From the NCBI GenBank assembly GCA_025362235.1, contig JANYGZ010000058.1, positions 1 through 44,571 of the forward strand: a stretch of 44,571 nt of DNA. Reading direction: 5' to 3'. The notes below the pieces were generated by a model. It saw only the letters and a program-made list of their open reading frames with translations, was not told the DNA's origin and did not search any database. Position 1 is the stretch's first letter. Each line of letters starts with the position of its first letter. The position numbers were made by a program, and so were the translations under genes. Below, piece by piece: positions 1-7,946 of this stretch. The stretch comes from Ferruginibacter sp. (GTDB lineage Bacteria; Bacteroidota; Bacteroidia; Chitinophagales; Chitinophagaceae).

Positions 1-900
1 ACTCATTTCACTCTTTTTATAATTTCTATAATCGGTTACTTACCTATTTATTTTCATATTTTGGGTTCCGGGATTCTTTTAATCATGTATTCATGGTTTT
101 ATATATTATTGATTGGTTTAACCTCGCTGCCTTTGTTTTACATCATTTTAATTCCTATTATTTTTAATGTATTCCTTTTATTTAGTATTTGTGTAAGTAT
201 GTTAAATGCGGCTATTCTTTGTCTACTAGATTTATTAATAAAATATCTCCGTGGAGAAACACGGCCGTTTACATACGAACAAGCCGTGAAGCAACAAGAA
301 AGGAATAATAAAGACCCTATACCGGAAACGCCGGAGAAAATAAACTACCTGAATGAGTACCACCGAAAAACTTCGGAACGGAAGATGAAGTACATAGCCG
401 ACAGCAAGGAATTAAAAATAGACTGGGAAAAAGAAATGGAGAGGCTGAAGTACAACTCACAAGACCACCCGCCGGAGGAAAAAATGAACAAGAAGGAACT
501 GGCAATGCTGGCGATAAAAAGACAGGTATGGAGGATGAGGCATGCGGAGAAAATAAAGGAACTGAAAAGCAGGAACAAGGTGGAGGACAAGACAACAAAG
601 CCGGATTGGATAACGGAAAGCGAATGGGAGATAAAACCCAACGTGAAGTGGTGGGAGGACGAGCGGGCGAAGATGCAATCTATCGCACAGCAGAAGCCAG
701 TAACGCCGGAGGAAGCATTGGCGCAAATGTCTCGGTTGAGGAACTCGGAACGGAAGATGGAGTACATAGCCGAGAGCAAGAAATTAAAAATAGACTGGGA
801 AAAAGAATCGGAGAGGCAGAAGTACAACTCACAAGACCACCCACAGGAGGAAAAGATGAACTTAGATGTAAATAACCAGCCCCCAAGTTGCCCTGAATAA
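1..900 (+). CDS. Unidentified membrane-anchored protein, 5'-partial, with internal duplication
   Basis: I do not recognise this protein. The reading frame is open from base 1 to the stop at 898-900, so the true start probably lies upstream; a TTG at 61 and an ATG at 85 are alternatives. Roughly the first 75 codons encode very hydrophobic residues, enough for two or three membrane segments. The rest is a highly charged, Lys/Glu-rich, probably helical cytoplasmic tail. The tail contains a near-identical segment twice, encoded at 373-489 and 745-861, exactly 124 codons apart, with motifs KIDWEKE and KYNSQDHP in both. The tail prefers AAG, GAG, TAC and AAC codons, whereas neighbouring genes prefer AAA, GAA and AAT, which suggests a foreign origin such as a mobile element. 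A second frame (about 390-875) is also open but looks like a by-product of this composition. Confidence 0.55.
   Translation, partial: THFTLFIISIIGYLPIYFHILGSGILLIMYSWFYILLIGLTSLPLFYIILIPIIFNVFLLFSICVSMLNAAILCLLDLLIKYLRGETRPFTYEQAVKQQERNNKDPIPETPEKINYLNEYHRKTSERKMKYIADSKELKIDWEKEMERLKYNSQDHPPEEKMNKKELAMLAIKRQVWRMRHAEKIKELKSRNKVEDKTTKPDWITESEWEIKPNVKWWEDERAKMQSIAQQKPVTPEEALAQMSRLRNSERKMEYIAESKKLKIDWEKESERQKYNSQDHPQEEKMNLDVNNQPPSCPE
373..489 (+). repeat. Intragenic direct repeat, copy 1
   Basis: This is the first copy of a 117-bp segment found again at 745-861, with an offset of 372 bp and only scattered substitutions. Both copies keep the same reading frame and encode an acidic/basic helical stretch. 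The duplication is therefore an in-frame protein module rather than an intergenic repeat. Confidence 0.85.
745..861 (+). repeat. Intragenic direct repeat, copy 2
   Basis: This is the second copy of the 117-bp segment at 373-489. It lies close to the C-terminus of the encoded protein; only about 12 codons follow before the stop. Confidence 0.85.
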
Positions 901-1469
901 TTTAACTGCCCACAATAATATTTATTAACCATCAAATGCCAATGGTCATACATTGCAATACCTTCATCCTTGCCTGACACAAGATGCCCCGTGTATGATT
1001 TGCCTTGTGTATAAATGTAATAGGAATATAAATGCCAATAATTTTAGCCGACTAAGATAAAAAAAGTGACAAAGTGGAGAAATTTCCCACCTGTCCCAAC
1101 ACATATAAAGTTGCCTTTAATATATTTCTTGTTTTCAAAAATCTTCTTAGTGGATTAGCTGGCATAATTCTTTTTTTGATAGAATTATTGATAACATACT
1201 TAACAGGAAATAAACCAAAATAGAATGGTGTTGTTTAAGAAGAAAAAGAATTTGGTCGTTGAAGGTTAACATTATCAACTATACGATAACAGTACAAAGG
1301 GTTATCCCGTACAGACACCCACAAAGGCAATAATTTAAATTCTTCTAACCTATTGAAAAGTAAAAAGGGGAGCATTTTTCCAAAAGTATCCCCCAATTTA
1401 TCATCCCCCAGCACAATCAAAATACCCTTACAAGTTAATACCAGTAAGGGTTTTAGTAATTTAAGATGC

Positions 1470-1493
1470 TGTAGGGGGAGGGATCGAACCTCC
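1470..1493 (-). other. tRNA 3'-end-like remnant (T-arm plus acceptor strand)
   Basis: Read on the minus strand, 1493-1477 forms a perfect five-pair T-arm (GGAGG, loop TTCGATC, CCTCC). It is followed by CCCTACA at 1476-1470, which looks like the 3' strand of an acceptor stem. No matching 5' acceptor strand, D-arm or anticodon arm can be placed in the preceding 80 nt, so this is not a complete tRNA. Integrases of mobile elements often use tRNA 3' ends, and such remnants can mark attachment sites. The element boundary itself is inference. Confidence 0.35.
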
Positions 1494-1542
1494 ACGAAGC
1501 AGTTAGTTGTAGCACAAAGTTGAGTGGTCGACCCTGGTCGAA

Positions 1543-1562
1543 TCATCCGCCGAGGCGGATGA
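1543..1562. repeat. GC-rich palindrome
   Basis: Nine-base arms (TCATCCGCC and GGCGGATGA) flank a two-base centre. It stands out against the AT-rich surroundings and lies next to the tRNA-like remnant. No T-tract follows, so it is more likely a dispersed palindromic element than a terminator. Confidence 0.6.
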
Positions 1563-1730
1563 AACGGCTCTATGCTATATTTATCCTGTTATCTTCACCC
1601 CCGAGACAAGAGGGCATGTCTGCCAAAAATTTCATCACCCCACAATTTTTAAGAACTTCAATAGTGCAAATCTATATAGAATGCCATTATGTTGAATATA
1701 TTTTACGTTTTATTTTAAAAATATAGATAA

Positions 1731-1760
1731 TATTCAAATAAACATACATATATTTGAATA
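1731..1760 (+). promoter_or_regulatory. lrp-like gene promoter with 30-bp dyad operator
   Basis: Two perfect 10-bp inverted arms, TATTCAAATA (1731-1740) and TATTTGAATA (1751-1760), are separated by 10 bp, so their centres are two helical turns apart. An exact Bacteroidota -7 box, TATATTTG, lies at 1749-1756 and overlaps the right arm. Transcription would begin near 1763, giving a leader of about 19 nt before the ATG at 1782. The layout suggests autorepression by the Lrp/AsnC protein encoded directly downstream. No clear -33 box is seen. Confidence 0.65.
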
Positions 1761-1781
1761 AGCATTAAATAATAATACCAA

Positions 1782-2258
1782 ATGGCTACTAAATTAAATC
1801 TCGACAAACTCGATTTGCAGATCATTCATGAAATGATGGAAACTGCAGAAATCTCTTACGCAGAACTCGGTAAGAAATTATTTGTTAGTGGCGGCACTAT
1901 TCATGTTCGTATCAAAAAACTACAAGAGTTCGGAATCGTCAAAGGTACTAAACTAAATGTTGATATCAAGCAATTAGGCTACGATATTACTGCTTTTGTT
2001 GGAATTTATCTTGAAAAAAGTTCCATGTATGATGCTGTAGCAAAGGAATTGATGAATATCCCTGAAATTGTACGCCTCAATTATATTACCGGCAATTACA
2101 GTATGTTTATTGAAATTGTTTGTAAAGACATTACACAATTGCGTTATGTTTTGCACGATGCTTTACAAAAAATAAAAGGCATCGACCGTACAGAAACATT
2201 TATTTCGCTTGAAGAAGGTTTTAACAGGAATGTACAGGTTGCACCACCGGAAGAATAG
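1782..2258 (+). CDS. Lrp/AsnC family transcriptional regulator
   Basis: This is a 158-residue protein of typical Lrp/AsnC length. Residues about 6-55 form the N-terminal helix-turn-helix: it starts with LDKLDLQIIHEMM, and the recognition region GGTIHVRIKKLQEFGIV is characteristic. Residues about 68-145 form the alpha/beta RAM ligand-binding and oligomerisation domain, with the family's pattern around YITGNYSMFIEI. Family members are DNA-bending octamers or dimers that sense amino acids or related metabolites. The effector cannot be read from the sequence. A 30-bp dyad overlapping its own -7 box strongly suggests autoregulation. The gene is monocistronic and converges with the ABC permease gene. 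Confidence 0.93.
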   Translation: MATKLNLDKLDLQIIHEMMETAEISYAELGKKLFVSGGTIHVRIKKLQEFGIVKGTKLNVDIKQLGYDITAFVGIYLEKSSMYDAVAKELMNIPEIVRLNYITGNYSMFIEIVCKDITQLRYVLHDALQKIKGIDRTETFISLEEGFNRNVQVAPPEE

Positions 2259-2302
2259 AGCAATAATTGTTTGCTTCTTTTCTGCAAATGATTTTACGCT
2301 AA

Positions 2303-3409
2303 CTATCGTGTACTTTTTACATCTACCGCATCCCTTAAGCCATTGCCCAGTAAATTAAAGGCCAGTACCAATAACATGATAGCAATTCCTGGCACTAAAG
2401 CCAACATGGCATGATGGGTAATAATAAAATTGTAATTTTCTTTTATCATTAATCCCCAGCTTGGTTGGGGAGGCTGTATGCCAATGCCCAAAAAACTTAA
2501 GCCTGCTTCAATAATGATAGCTGTCGCAAAATTACTTGCGCCAATTACCAAAACAGGACCTAAAATATTGGGTAAAATATGTTTAGTGATTATCCTGCTG
2601 TCGCTTAAACCCAATGCCCTTGCAGCCTGTACATACTCCAGTTCTTTTATGGCCATTACCTGCCCACGTATTAAGCGGGCCACACTTACCCACATGGTAA
2701 GACCAACCGCAATAAATATTTGCCAAAAACCTTTGCCCAATGCCATAGTAATGGCAAACACTAATAATAATGTAGGAATGCTCCATGTTACATTTATCAG
2801 CCACATTATTACTTCGTCTACCCAGCCTCGGTAGTAGCCTGCAAGTGCACCTAATACAATGCCAAGGGTAAGTGAAATAAATACGGCAATCAACCCTACT
2901 GCCAGGCTTACCCTTGTACCAATAATAAGCCGGCTTAAAATATCCCTACCAAATTTATCAGTGCCTAAATAATATTTTTTTGTGATAATATTTTTTTCAA
3001 GTAACCGCCCGGGCTCATTATTGGTAAGCTGACTGATGGAATAGTTTTGCGCTACGCTGGTATCTTCATCCACATATTTGTTCACTATCAATAAATCTCC
3101 CTCAATGCGATAACTGGTAATGGGGAGGTATTGATAATTGTCTACCACGCCATAGAGCAATTTGTTAAACCACCCGGCAGGGTAATTTTTTTTATCGGGT
3201 ATCTTTAAAAAAAGCTGGCTGTAACCTGGCTTTTTTGCCTGTATCTCCACCGTTTGCAAATCGGCATTGGGTGAGGCATCGGGGGCAACCAAATAACCAA
3301 ATAGTGAAACAAAAATGGCAATCGCAATAATAACCAACCCAAATAAAGCGCCCGTATTTTTTTTAAGGCGCCGCCATGTTTGTTGAGAAAAGGAGAAAGA
3401 TTGCTGCAT
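2303..3409 (-). CDS. ABC transporter permease, dipeptide/oligopeptide type (OppC/DppC-like)
   Basis: This is an inner-membrane permease subunit of a peptide-type ABC importer. From the ATG at 3409 it is 368 residues. A first membrane helix lies at about 20-42. A long external region follows, and then the OppC/DppC signature GTDKFGRD, which opens the permease domain with about five more helices. The cytoplasmic EAA loop, which contacts the ATPase, is visible as EYVQAARALGLSD. The frame is open up to 3562, but the extra 51 codons lie in gene-spacer sequence and lack family similarity, so the internal ATG is preferred. No partner permease, ATPase or binding protein is in the window, so the substrate is unknown. 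The extended loop before GTDxxGRD is longer than in proteobacterial OppC. Confidence 0.9.
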   Translation of the reverse strand: MQQSFSFSQQTWRRLKKNTGALFGLVIIAIAIFVSLFGYLVAPDASPNADLQTVEIQAKKPGYSQLFLKIPDKKNYPAGWFNKLLYGVVDNYQYLPITSYRIEGDLLIVNKYVDEDTSVAQNYSISQLTNNEPGRLLEKNIITKKYYLGTDKFGRDILSRLIIGTRVSLAVGLIAVFISLTLGIVLGALAGYYRGWVDEVIMWLINVTWSIPTLLLVFAITMALGKGFWQIFIAVGLTMWVSVARLIRGQVMAIKELEYVQAARALGLSDSRIITKHILPNILGPVLVIGASNFATAIIIEAGLSFLGIGIQPPQPSWGLMIKENYNFIITHHAMLALVPGIAIMLLVLAFNLLGNGLRDAVDVKSTR

Positions 3410-3582
3410 ACTGCAAATTACAATTTCGTTTAGTTTTTTTTGTACTTTAAATAGATGTCTTATTACACTGATTGTAACGGATTTGAAATAGATAACTGCC
3501 GATATAATTAGAAATATTGGCCAGCATTTATTGCTTCCAATTCGTGTAATTAATATCAACACAAAATATTATCGGCAATCTA

Positions 3583-4752
3583 TTATTTTACCGTTCTTGA
3601 TTTCCAGCTGTATTTACCAAATTTACCCAGCCACCCCGCAATAATTGTATATAAAATATGAAACGGTTGTGCCAATGGAAACCACCATAACATACTTTGC
3701 CTGCTGAAAAATGTTGATACCGGAAAAAGAAAAAATAATTCAACCGTTGTTTTTAAAATCAACAACCCCAGCCAATAGTCGATGATTGATATCCGATAGC
3801 TATCGGATTGATGATTGATAATTGCCATTACCGGTACTAACAATAGTAAGAGATTAAAAAAGTATACCAATACCAGCACAGCAAATATTCGCTTATCATC
3901 ATATTTTTCTGCCTTGCTTGCCCAACGTACCCGCTGGTTAAAAAATTCTTTCCATGTATACATTGGCTGGGTATGCACAATAGCCTGTTGTGATTTTAAA
4001 AAAAATACCCTGTCTGGATAAAGTGTAAATATTTTATGCATCAGCAACATATCATCGCCGCTGGCAATAGTATCAATGCCTTTAAAACCGCCCACTTCGT
4101 GAAAGGCATTTTTTTCGTAGGCAAAGTTGGCACCATTGCACATGCTGTGTATTTTTTTATAAACAGCCGCACCTGTTATGCCCTGCAAAACCATAAAATC
4201 AAGTGCCTGGAATATTGATAAAAAACTATTATCGCTGTTGATGGAAACAGGGGCTGCAATACACGCCGGGCGGTATTCTTCATAAAATGAGGCAATTGTT
4301 TGTAACCATTCCTTACCCATATTACAATCTGCATCAGTAGTTACAATTAAATCGCCGGTCGATTGTGCAATAGCTATTTCAATTGCTTTTTTCTTATACG
4401 AGTTGATAGTGTCACTGACAAAATCTTTCAAAAAAATGCAATGTATATTTTGCGGGTGAAACGATTGAACAATTTGTGCAGTATTATCTGTAGAATGATC
4501 GTCCACTACAATTATTTCAAAAAGATTAGAGGGATAGGTTTGGTCAATGATGGATTGCAAACAACGACCGATGTTTTGTTCTTCATCCCTGGCAGGAATA
4601 ATAACAGTGATTTTTGTAGAGGGGCTTTTATTGATAAAAGCCGCGGATGTTTCATAGTCGGCAATTTGCAGCCAGCAATACCTGTAGAATAAAATAAGTG
4701 CAGCATAACCAAGAAAAAAAATAGCAGTGATAACGAGTATAGTCAATTCCAT
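3583..4752 (-). CDS. Membrane-bound family 2 glycosyltransferase
   Basis: The 389-residue protein has an N-terminal membrane anchor (about 3-27), a cytoplasmic GT-A catalytic domain (about 46-290) and about three C-terminal membrane helices. Visible motifs are the nucleotide-binding IIPARDEEQN (51-60) and VVDDHSTDN (82-90), the metal-binding DAD (140-142) and QRVRW. The last matches the QxxRW motif of processive GT2 enzymes such as cellulose, hyaluronan and poly-N-acetylglucosamine synthases. It therefore probably transfers sugars to a polysaccharide or lipid acceptor at the inner membrane; donor and acceptor are unknown. It lies upstream of the ABC permease on the same strand with a 173-nt gap, so cotranscription is uncertain. 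An 18-bp palindrome lies in the coding region near the C-terminal helices. Confidence 0.88.
   Translation of the reverse strand: MELTILVITAIFFLGYAALILFYRYCWLQIADYETSAAFINKSPSTKITVIIPARDEEQNIGRCLQSIIDQTYPSNLFEIIVVDDHSTDNTAQIVQSFHPQNIHCIFLKDFVSDTINSYKKKAIEIAIAQSTGDLIVTTDADCNMGKEWLQTIASFYEEYRPACIAAPVSINSDNSFLSIFQALDFMVLQGITGAAVYKKIHSMCNGANFAYEKNAFHEVGGFKGIDTIASGDDMLLMHKIFTLYPDRVFFLKSQQAIVHTQPMYTWKEFFNQRVRWASKAEKYDDKRIFAVLVLVYFFNLLLLLVPVMAIINHQSDSYRISIIDYWLGLLILKTTVELFFLFPVSTFFSRQSMLWWFPLAQPFHILYTIIAGWLGKFGKYSWKSRTVK
3791..3808. repeat. Perfect palindrome inside the glycosyltransferase gene
   Basis: ATCCGATAGCTATCGGAT is a perfect 18-bp palindrome. It is flanked on both sides by the same 10-mer GATGATTGAT (3781-3790 and 3810-3819). 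It lies within an intact reading frame, in a loop between membrane helices. The flanking direct repeats resemble the footprint of a small insertion, but the 29-bp period is not a multiple of three. Confidence 0.7.
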
Positions 4753-4800
4753 AATGAGTTACTGTGCAAGTTCCTTTGAATACCGTCATGCCGATTTCAC

Positions 4801-4836
4801 AATCAGGTATTGCCGACGGCATGGCAATACCTGATT
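4801..4836. terminator. Strong hairpin between two minus-strand genes
   Basis: Perfect 14-bp arms (AATCAGGTATTGCC and GGCAATACCTGATT) enclose an 8-nt loop. The hairpin is about 110 nt past the stop of the minus-strand gene 4949-5479 and 49 nt before the glycosyltransferase start. There is no T-tract, so it may be a dispersed palindrome or mRNA-stabilising hairpin rather than an intrinsic terminator. Confidence 0.5.
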
Positions 4837-4948
4837 AGCTATGCTAAATTACCAATGTTGAAATCTGTTTAATATTAAAGTTAGCAACTAATGCCGAACT
4901 ACGTTTATTCAATGCCTGCTAAATAACAAAAGCATGTTAACAAACGTA

Positions 4949-5479
4949 TTATTTGCCACTTTGCATTTCTATATAATATACTTTCTTATAACCATAGCTA
5001 TTTGTAAAGCTGTGGCCAATTGATACTGTATCAGTTTTATTGATAAGGTCTATTGAACAACCTTCAAATAAAGGAATTATGATTTCTCTTTCCTCGTCTA
5101 CTTGTAAGTTATCTACGTTTACGTCCATGCATCCTGCTAATTTTACATTTAGCAATTTATTTGTTCTGTTTACCAATGTTAACCGAAATTGATATGGGAG
5201 AGGACTTAGTTTTAAATGATAGAAAGAAAACAATACAATATGTATTAACAAAATAATAATTGTAAATAATTTAAATAACCTCAAGGCTTTTTGTTTATTA
5301 GCCAAATAAGACATTCCAATTGAAATAATTAAAAGAAAGGAGCAAAATAAGTTATAGATAAAAGCCTCAGTACTGTTGATTCCATTTTGATTAATTAGGC
5401 TCTTAAAATAAAAATAAACTAATAAAATACACACTCCTTGGATAACAAGAATTAAATAGCTGAAAAAGTTTTTTTTCAA
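4949..5479 (-). CDS. Small integral membrane protein of unknown function
   Basis: I do not recognise this 176-residue protein. Three hydrophobic segments are visible, at about 5-26, 40-59 and 69-88. A C-terminal soluble domain of about 85 residues follows, probably on the outer side of the inner membrane, with two cysteines (around CMDVN and CSIDL) that could form a disulfide. The ATG at 5479 follows an upstream stop. Neighbours give no clue to function: a glycosyltransferase lies downstream on the same strand and a MarR gene is divergent. Confidence 0.6.
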   Translation of the reverse strand: MKKNFFSYLILVIQGVCILLVYFYFKSLINQNGINSTEAFIYNLFCSFLLIISIGMSYLANKQKALRLFKLFTIIILLIHIVLFSFYHLKLSPLPYQFRLTLVNRTNKLLNVKLAGCMDVNVDNLQVDEEREIIIPLFEGCSIDLINKTDTVSIGHSFTNSYGYKKVYYIEMQSGK

Positions 5480-5621
5480 AGAAGTAGATTGTTTTATGAA
5501 ATATGGTTACTAACATTAGAAAGATACGACCCCCATATCAGAAAAGTAGTAACCGTCTTAATTTTTTTCACCACAGGAAACAAAAATAATTTTTATAATT
5601 TCAAACCAAACATCTATCTTT

Positions 5622-5645
5622 ATATAGTTGTTTAAACAACTATAT
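5622..5645 (+). promoter_or_regulatory. MarR operator: perfect palindrome overlapping the marR start codon
   Basis: A 24-bp perfect palindrome with half-site ATATAGTTGTTT spans the end of the leader and the first two bases of the ATG at 5644. A probable -7 box, TATCTTTA, lies at 5615-5622. A repressor bound here would cover the transcription start region and the translation start. The size and symmetry fit a dimeric MarR-family protein, so this is probably the autoregulatory operator controlling marR and the acyl-CoA dehydrogenase gene. Confidence 0.75.
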
Positions 5646-6084
5646 GCCAAACAACCAATTTAAACGGGGAGAATTATACAGCTTTATAACCGGTAAGGCC
5701 AGCACTGCTATTGGAAGAAGATTGCAGAAAAATTTTAAAGAAGCTAATGTTGAAATAACCATTGAACAGTGGAGTGTTTTGTATCATTTATGGAAACAGG
5801 ACGGCCTTAGCCAGCAACAATTATGCGATGCTACTTTCAGGGATAAGCCAAGCATTACAAGACTGGTAGATAATTTAGAAAAACTAAAACTGGTTAAGCG
5901 GGTGGCGAGTAAGGATGACAGAAGGATGAACATGATTTACCTGACAAATGAGGCACAGGTATTGCAGGAAAAAACAATGGGCCTTGCCAATCAAACATTA
6001 AACGAGGCATTGGGGGGTGTTACTATTGAAGAGATTGAAATTGCCAAAATGGTATTACAGAAAGTATACGATAACCTGAGTTAA
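5644..6084 (+). CDS. MarR family transcriptional regulator
   Basis: This 146-residue protein has the MarR winged-helix layout. An N-terminal dimerisation helix is followed by the DNA-binding core with LSQQQLCDATFRDKPSITRLVDNLEKL, then the wing with the family motif DDRRMNMIYLT, and C-terminal dimerisation helices. MarR proteins are dimeric repressors released by small ligands. The acyl-CoA dehydrogenase gene follows 56 nt downstream on the same strand, so the likely role is control of fatty-acid or related acyl-CoA oxidation, perhaps with an acyl-CoA effector. The effector is inference. The palindrome over the start codon suggests autorepression. Confidence 0.92.
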   Translation: MPNNQFKRGELYSFITGKASTAIGRRLQKNFKEANVEITIEQWSVLYHLWKQDGLSQQQLCDATFRDKPSITRLVDNLEKLKLVKRVASKDDRRMNMIYLTNEAQVLQEKTMGLANQTLNEALGGVTIEEIEIAKMVLQKVYDNLS

Positions 6085-6140
6085 AACGTTAGCGTATACC
6101 AATCAATAAATAAGCCTTCAAATAAAAAAATTATACAACT

Positions 6141-7934
6141 ATGAGTACATCAACTTCAACCACAGCATCACTAAAAGGTGGTGAATGGTTAATTAAAGAA
6201 AGCAATGCTTTTGAAACATTTGCTCCCGAAGATTTTAATGAAGAACAATTGATGGTAAAAGAAATGTGTTTGCAGTTTCTGCAATCAGAAGTGCATCCGG
6301 TTGCAGACCGTATTGATAAATTAGAGCCGGGGCTGATGCCATCGCTGATGGTAAAGGCCGGTGAACAGGGTTTGCTGGGTACTTCAATTCCCGAACAATA
6401 TGGCGGGTTGGGCAAAGATTTTATTACCTCTACACTTGTAAATGAGGGGCTTGGTGGTGGCTATTCTTTTAGCGTGGCTATTGCGGCGCATACGGGTATC
6501 GGTACTTTACCGATTTTATATTTTGGTACCGATGCACAAAAGCAAAAATATATTCTCAAACTGGCCACCGGAGAATGGAAAGGTGCGTACGGGTTAACAG
6601 AACCCAATAGCGGCAGTGATGCCCTTGGCGCCAAAACAACTGCTGTGCTTTCTGTAGATGGCAAAAATTATATTTTGAATGGCCAAAAATGCTGGATAAC
6701 CAATGGAGGCTTTGCTGATGTATACACCGTGTTTGCAAAAATTGATGGCGACAAGTTTTCAACTTTTATAATTGAGCGTGGGTTTGAAGGATTTACACAG
6801 GGACAGGAAGAACATAAAATGGGCATCAAAGGTTCGTCTACAGTACAGTTATATTTCCAGGATTGCAAAGTACCTGTTGAAAATTTGCTGGGCGAAATTG
6901 GCAAGGGCCATATTATTGCATTTAATATTTTAAATATCGGCCGCTTAAAGCTATGTGCTGCGGCATTGGGTGGTTCTAAAATGGCGTTGAATACTACCAT
7001 TGAATATGCAAAAACAAGGGAACAGTTTAAAACTGCCATTGCCAATTTTGGCGCTATTAAATATAAACTGGCAGAATCTGCCATCAGGATTTTTGCGAGT
7101 GAAAGTGCCTTATACAGAACAAGTAAATGGGTAGATGAAAAAGAAAAAGAATTGGCCAATGCGGGCAAACCTTTTAATGAGGCGGTATTGGGCGCAGCAG
7201 AAGAGTTTGCTGTAGAGTGCGCCATTTTAAAAGTGCATGGCAGCGAAGTATTGGATTATGTGGTGGATGAAGGGGTACAGGTTTTTGGCGGCAATGGTTT
7301 TAGTGATGAATATACTATCAGCAGGGCTTACAGGGATAGCCGGATTAACCGGATATACGAAGGAACCAATGAGATCAACCGCCTGCTTAGTGTAGATATG
7401 ATTTTAAAAAGGGCCATGAAAGGGAAGCTTGACCTGATGGGCCCTGCCATGACAGTTTCAAAAGAATTAATGAGCATACCTGAATTTGGTAATGAAGATG
7501 AAACAGCTTTTGCAGCAGAAAGAAAATCTATTTTGAATATGAAGAAAAGCATCCTGATGGTTGCTGGTGCCGCTGTGCAAAAATTAATGATGAAAATTTC
7601 TGACGAGCAGGAAATACTAATGAATATTGCAGATATGGCCATTGAAACTTTTGTAGCAGAAAGTACTTTGTTACGCATTATGAAAATGGCAGATAAACAG
7701 GGTGAAGCAGCCGTTACTGTACAAACTGACATAATGCTTTGCTATTTAAATGATGCTATTGATAAGGTTAACAAAGCAGGTAAAGAAGCCATTAATGCAT
7801 TTGCAGATGGTGACGAACAACGTATGATGTTATTGGGTTTAAAACGTTTTACAAAGGCAGCCCCATTTAACAGTAAAGATGCCCGAAGAAGAATAGCAGA
7901 CAAGCTCATCATGGAGAATAAATATGCATGGTAA
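6141..7934 (+). CDS. Acyl-CoA dehydrogenase (long form)
   Basis: This is an FAD-dependent enzyme that introduces the alpha-beta double bond in acyl-CoA during fatty-acid beta-oxidation, passing electrons to an electron-transfer flavoprotein. The 597-residue chain has the N-terminal helical domain, the beta domain with the FAD/substrate motifs YGLTEPNSGSD (about 149-159) and WITNGG, and the C-terminal helical domain with IYEGTNEINR (about 405-415). The glutamate of YEGT is the catalytic base in many family members. About 180 extra C-terminal residues go beyond the roughly 380-residue short-chain form, as in very-long-chain-type and many Bacteroidota enzymes. Chain-length preference cannot be read. 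It follows marR closely and is probably cotranscribed. Confidence 0.95.
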   Translation: MSTSTSTTASLKGGEWLIKESNAFETFAPEDFNEEQLMVKEMCLQFLQSEVHPVADRIDKLEPGLMPSLMVKAGEQGLLGTSIPEQYGGLGKDFITSTLVNEGLGGGYSFSVAIAAHTGIGTLPILYFGTDAQKQKYILKLATGEWKGAYGLTEPNSGSDALGAKTTAVLSVDGKNYILNGQKCWITNGGFADVYTVFAKIDGDKFSTFIIERGFEGFTQGQEEHKMGIKGSSTVQLYFQDCKVPVENLLGEIGKGHIIAFNILNIGRLKLCAAALGGSKMALNTTIEYAKTREQFKTAIANFGAIKYKLAESAIRIFASESALYRTSKWVDEKEKELANAGKPFNEAVLGAAEEFAVECAILKVHGSEVLDYVVDEGVQVFGGNGFSDEYTISRAYRDSRINRIYEGTNEINRLLSVDMILKRAMKGKLDLMGPAMTVSKELMSIPEFGNEDETAFAAERKSILNMKKSILMVAGAAVQKLMMKISDEQEILMNIADMAIETFVAESTLLRIMKMADKQGEAAVTVQTDIMLCYLNDAIDKVNKAGKEAINAFADGDEQRMMLLGLKRFTKAAPFNSKDARRRIADKLIMENKYAW

Positions 7935-7946
7935 AATAAGGTTTCA

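Larger units (their letters stand above)
901..1781. other. Long gene-poor intergenic region
   Basis: I see no convincing gene in this 881-nt stretch. A 103-codon minus-strand frame (1235-1546) starts inside a palindrome, runs through the tRNA-like remnant and has no recognisable domain, so it is not called. The region does contain a tRNA 3'-end-like segment (1470-1493), a GC-rich palindrome (1543-1562) and the lrp operator/promoter (1731-1760). The mix of remnants and foreign-looking upstream codons suggests the edge of an integrated or decayed element. Confidence 0.5.

Noticed and set aside
528..875. Plus-strand frame of 115 codons in a different frame from the 1-900 gene
   Set aside because: It is open because of the unusual codon composition of the real frame. 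The main frame is longer, is open to the window edge and encodes coherent membrane segments and a duplicated module.
1470..1545. A complete tRNA gene on the minus strand
   Set aside because: Only the T-arm and 3' acceptor strand fit; no D-arm, anticodon arm or 5' acceptor strand can be paired.
1235..1546. Minus-strand 103-codon frame
   Set aside because: It begins in a palindrome, runs through the tRNA-like remnant and shows no domain or coding pattern.
3410..3562. 51-codon N-terminal extension of the ABC permease
   Set aside because: The permease family similarity begins at the internal Met (3409), and the extension lies in spacer-like sequence.
6461..7732. Several minus-strand open frames inside the acyl-CoA dehydrogenase gene
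   Set aside because: They are antisense shadows of a gene with clear catalytic motifs.
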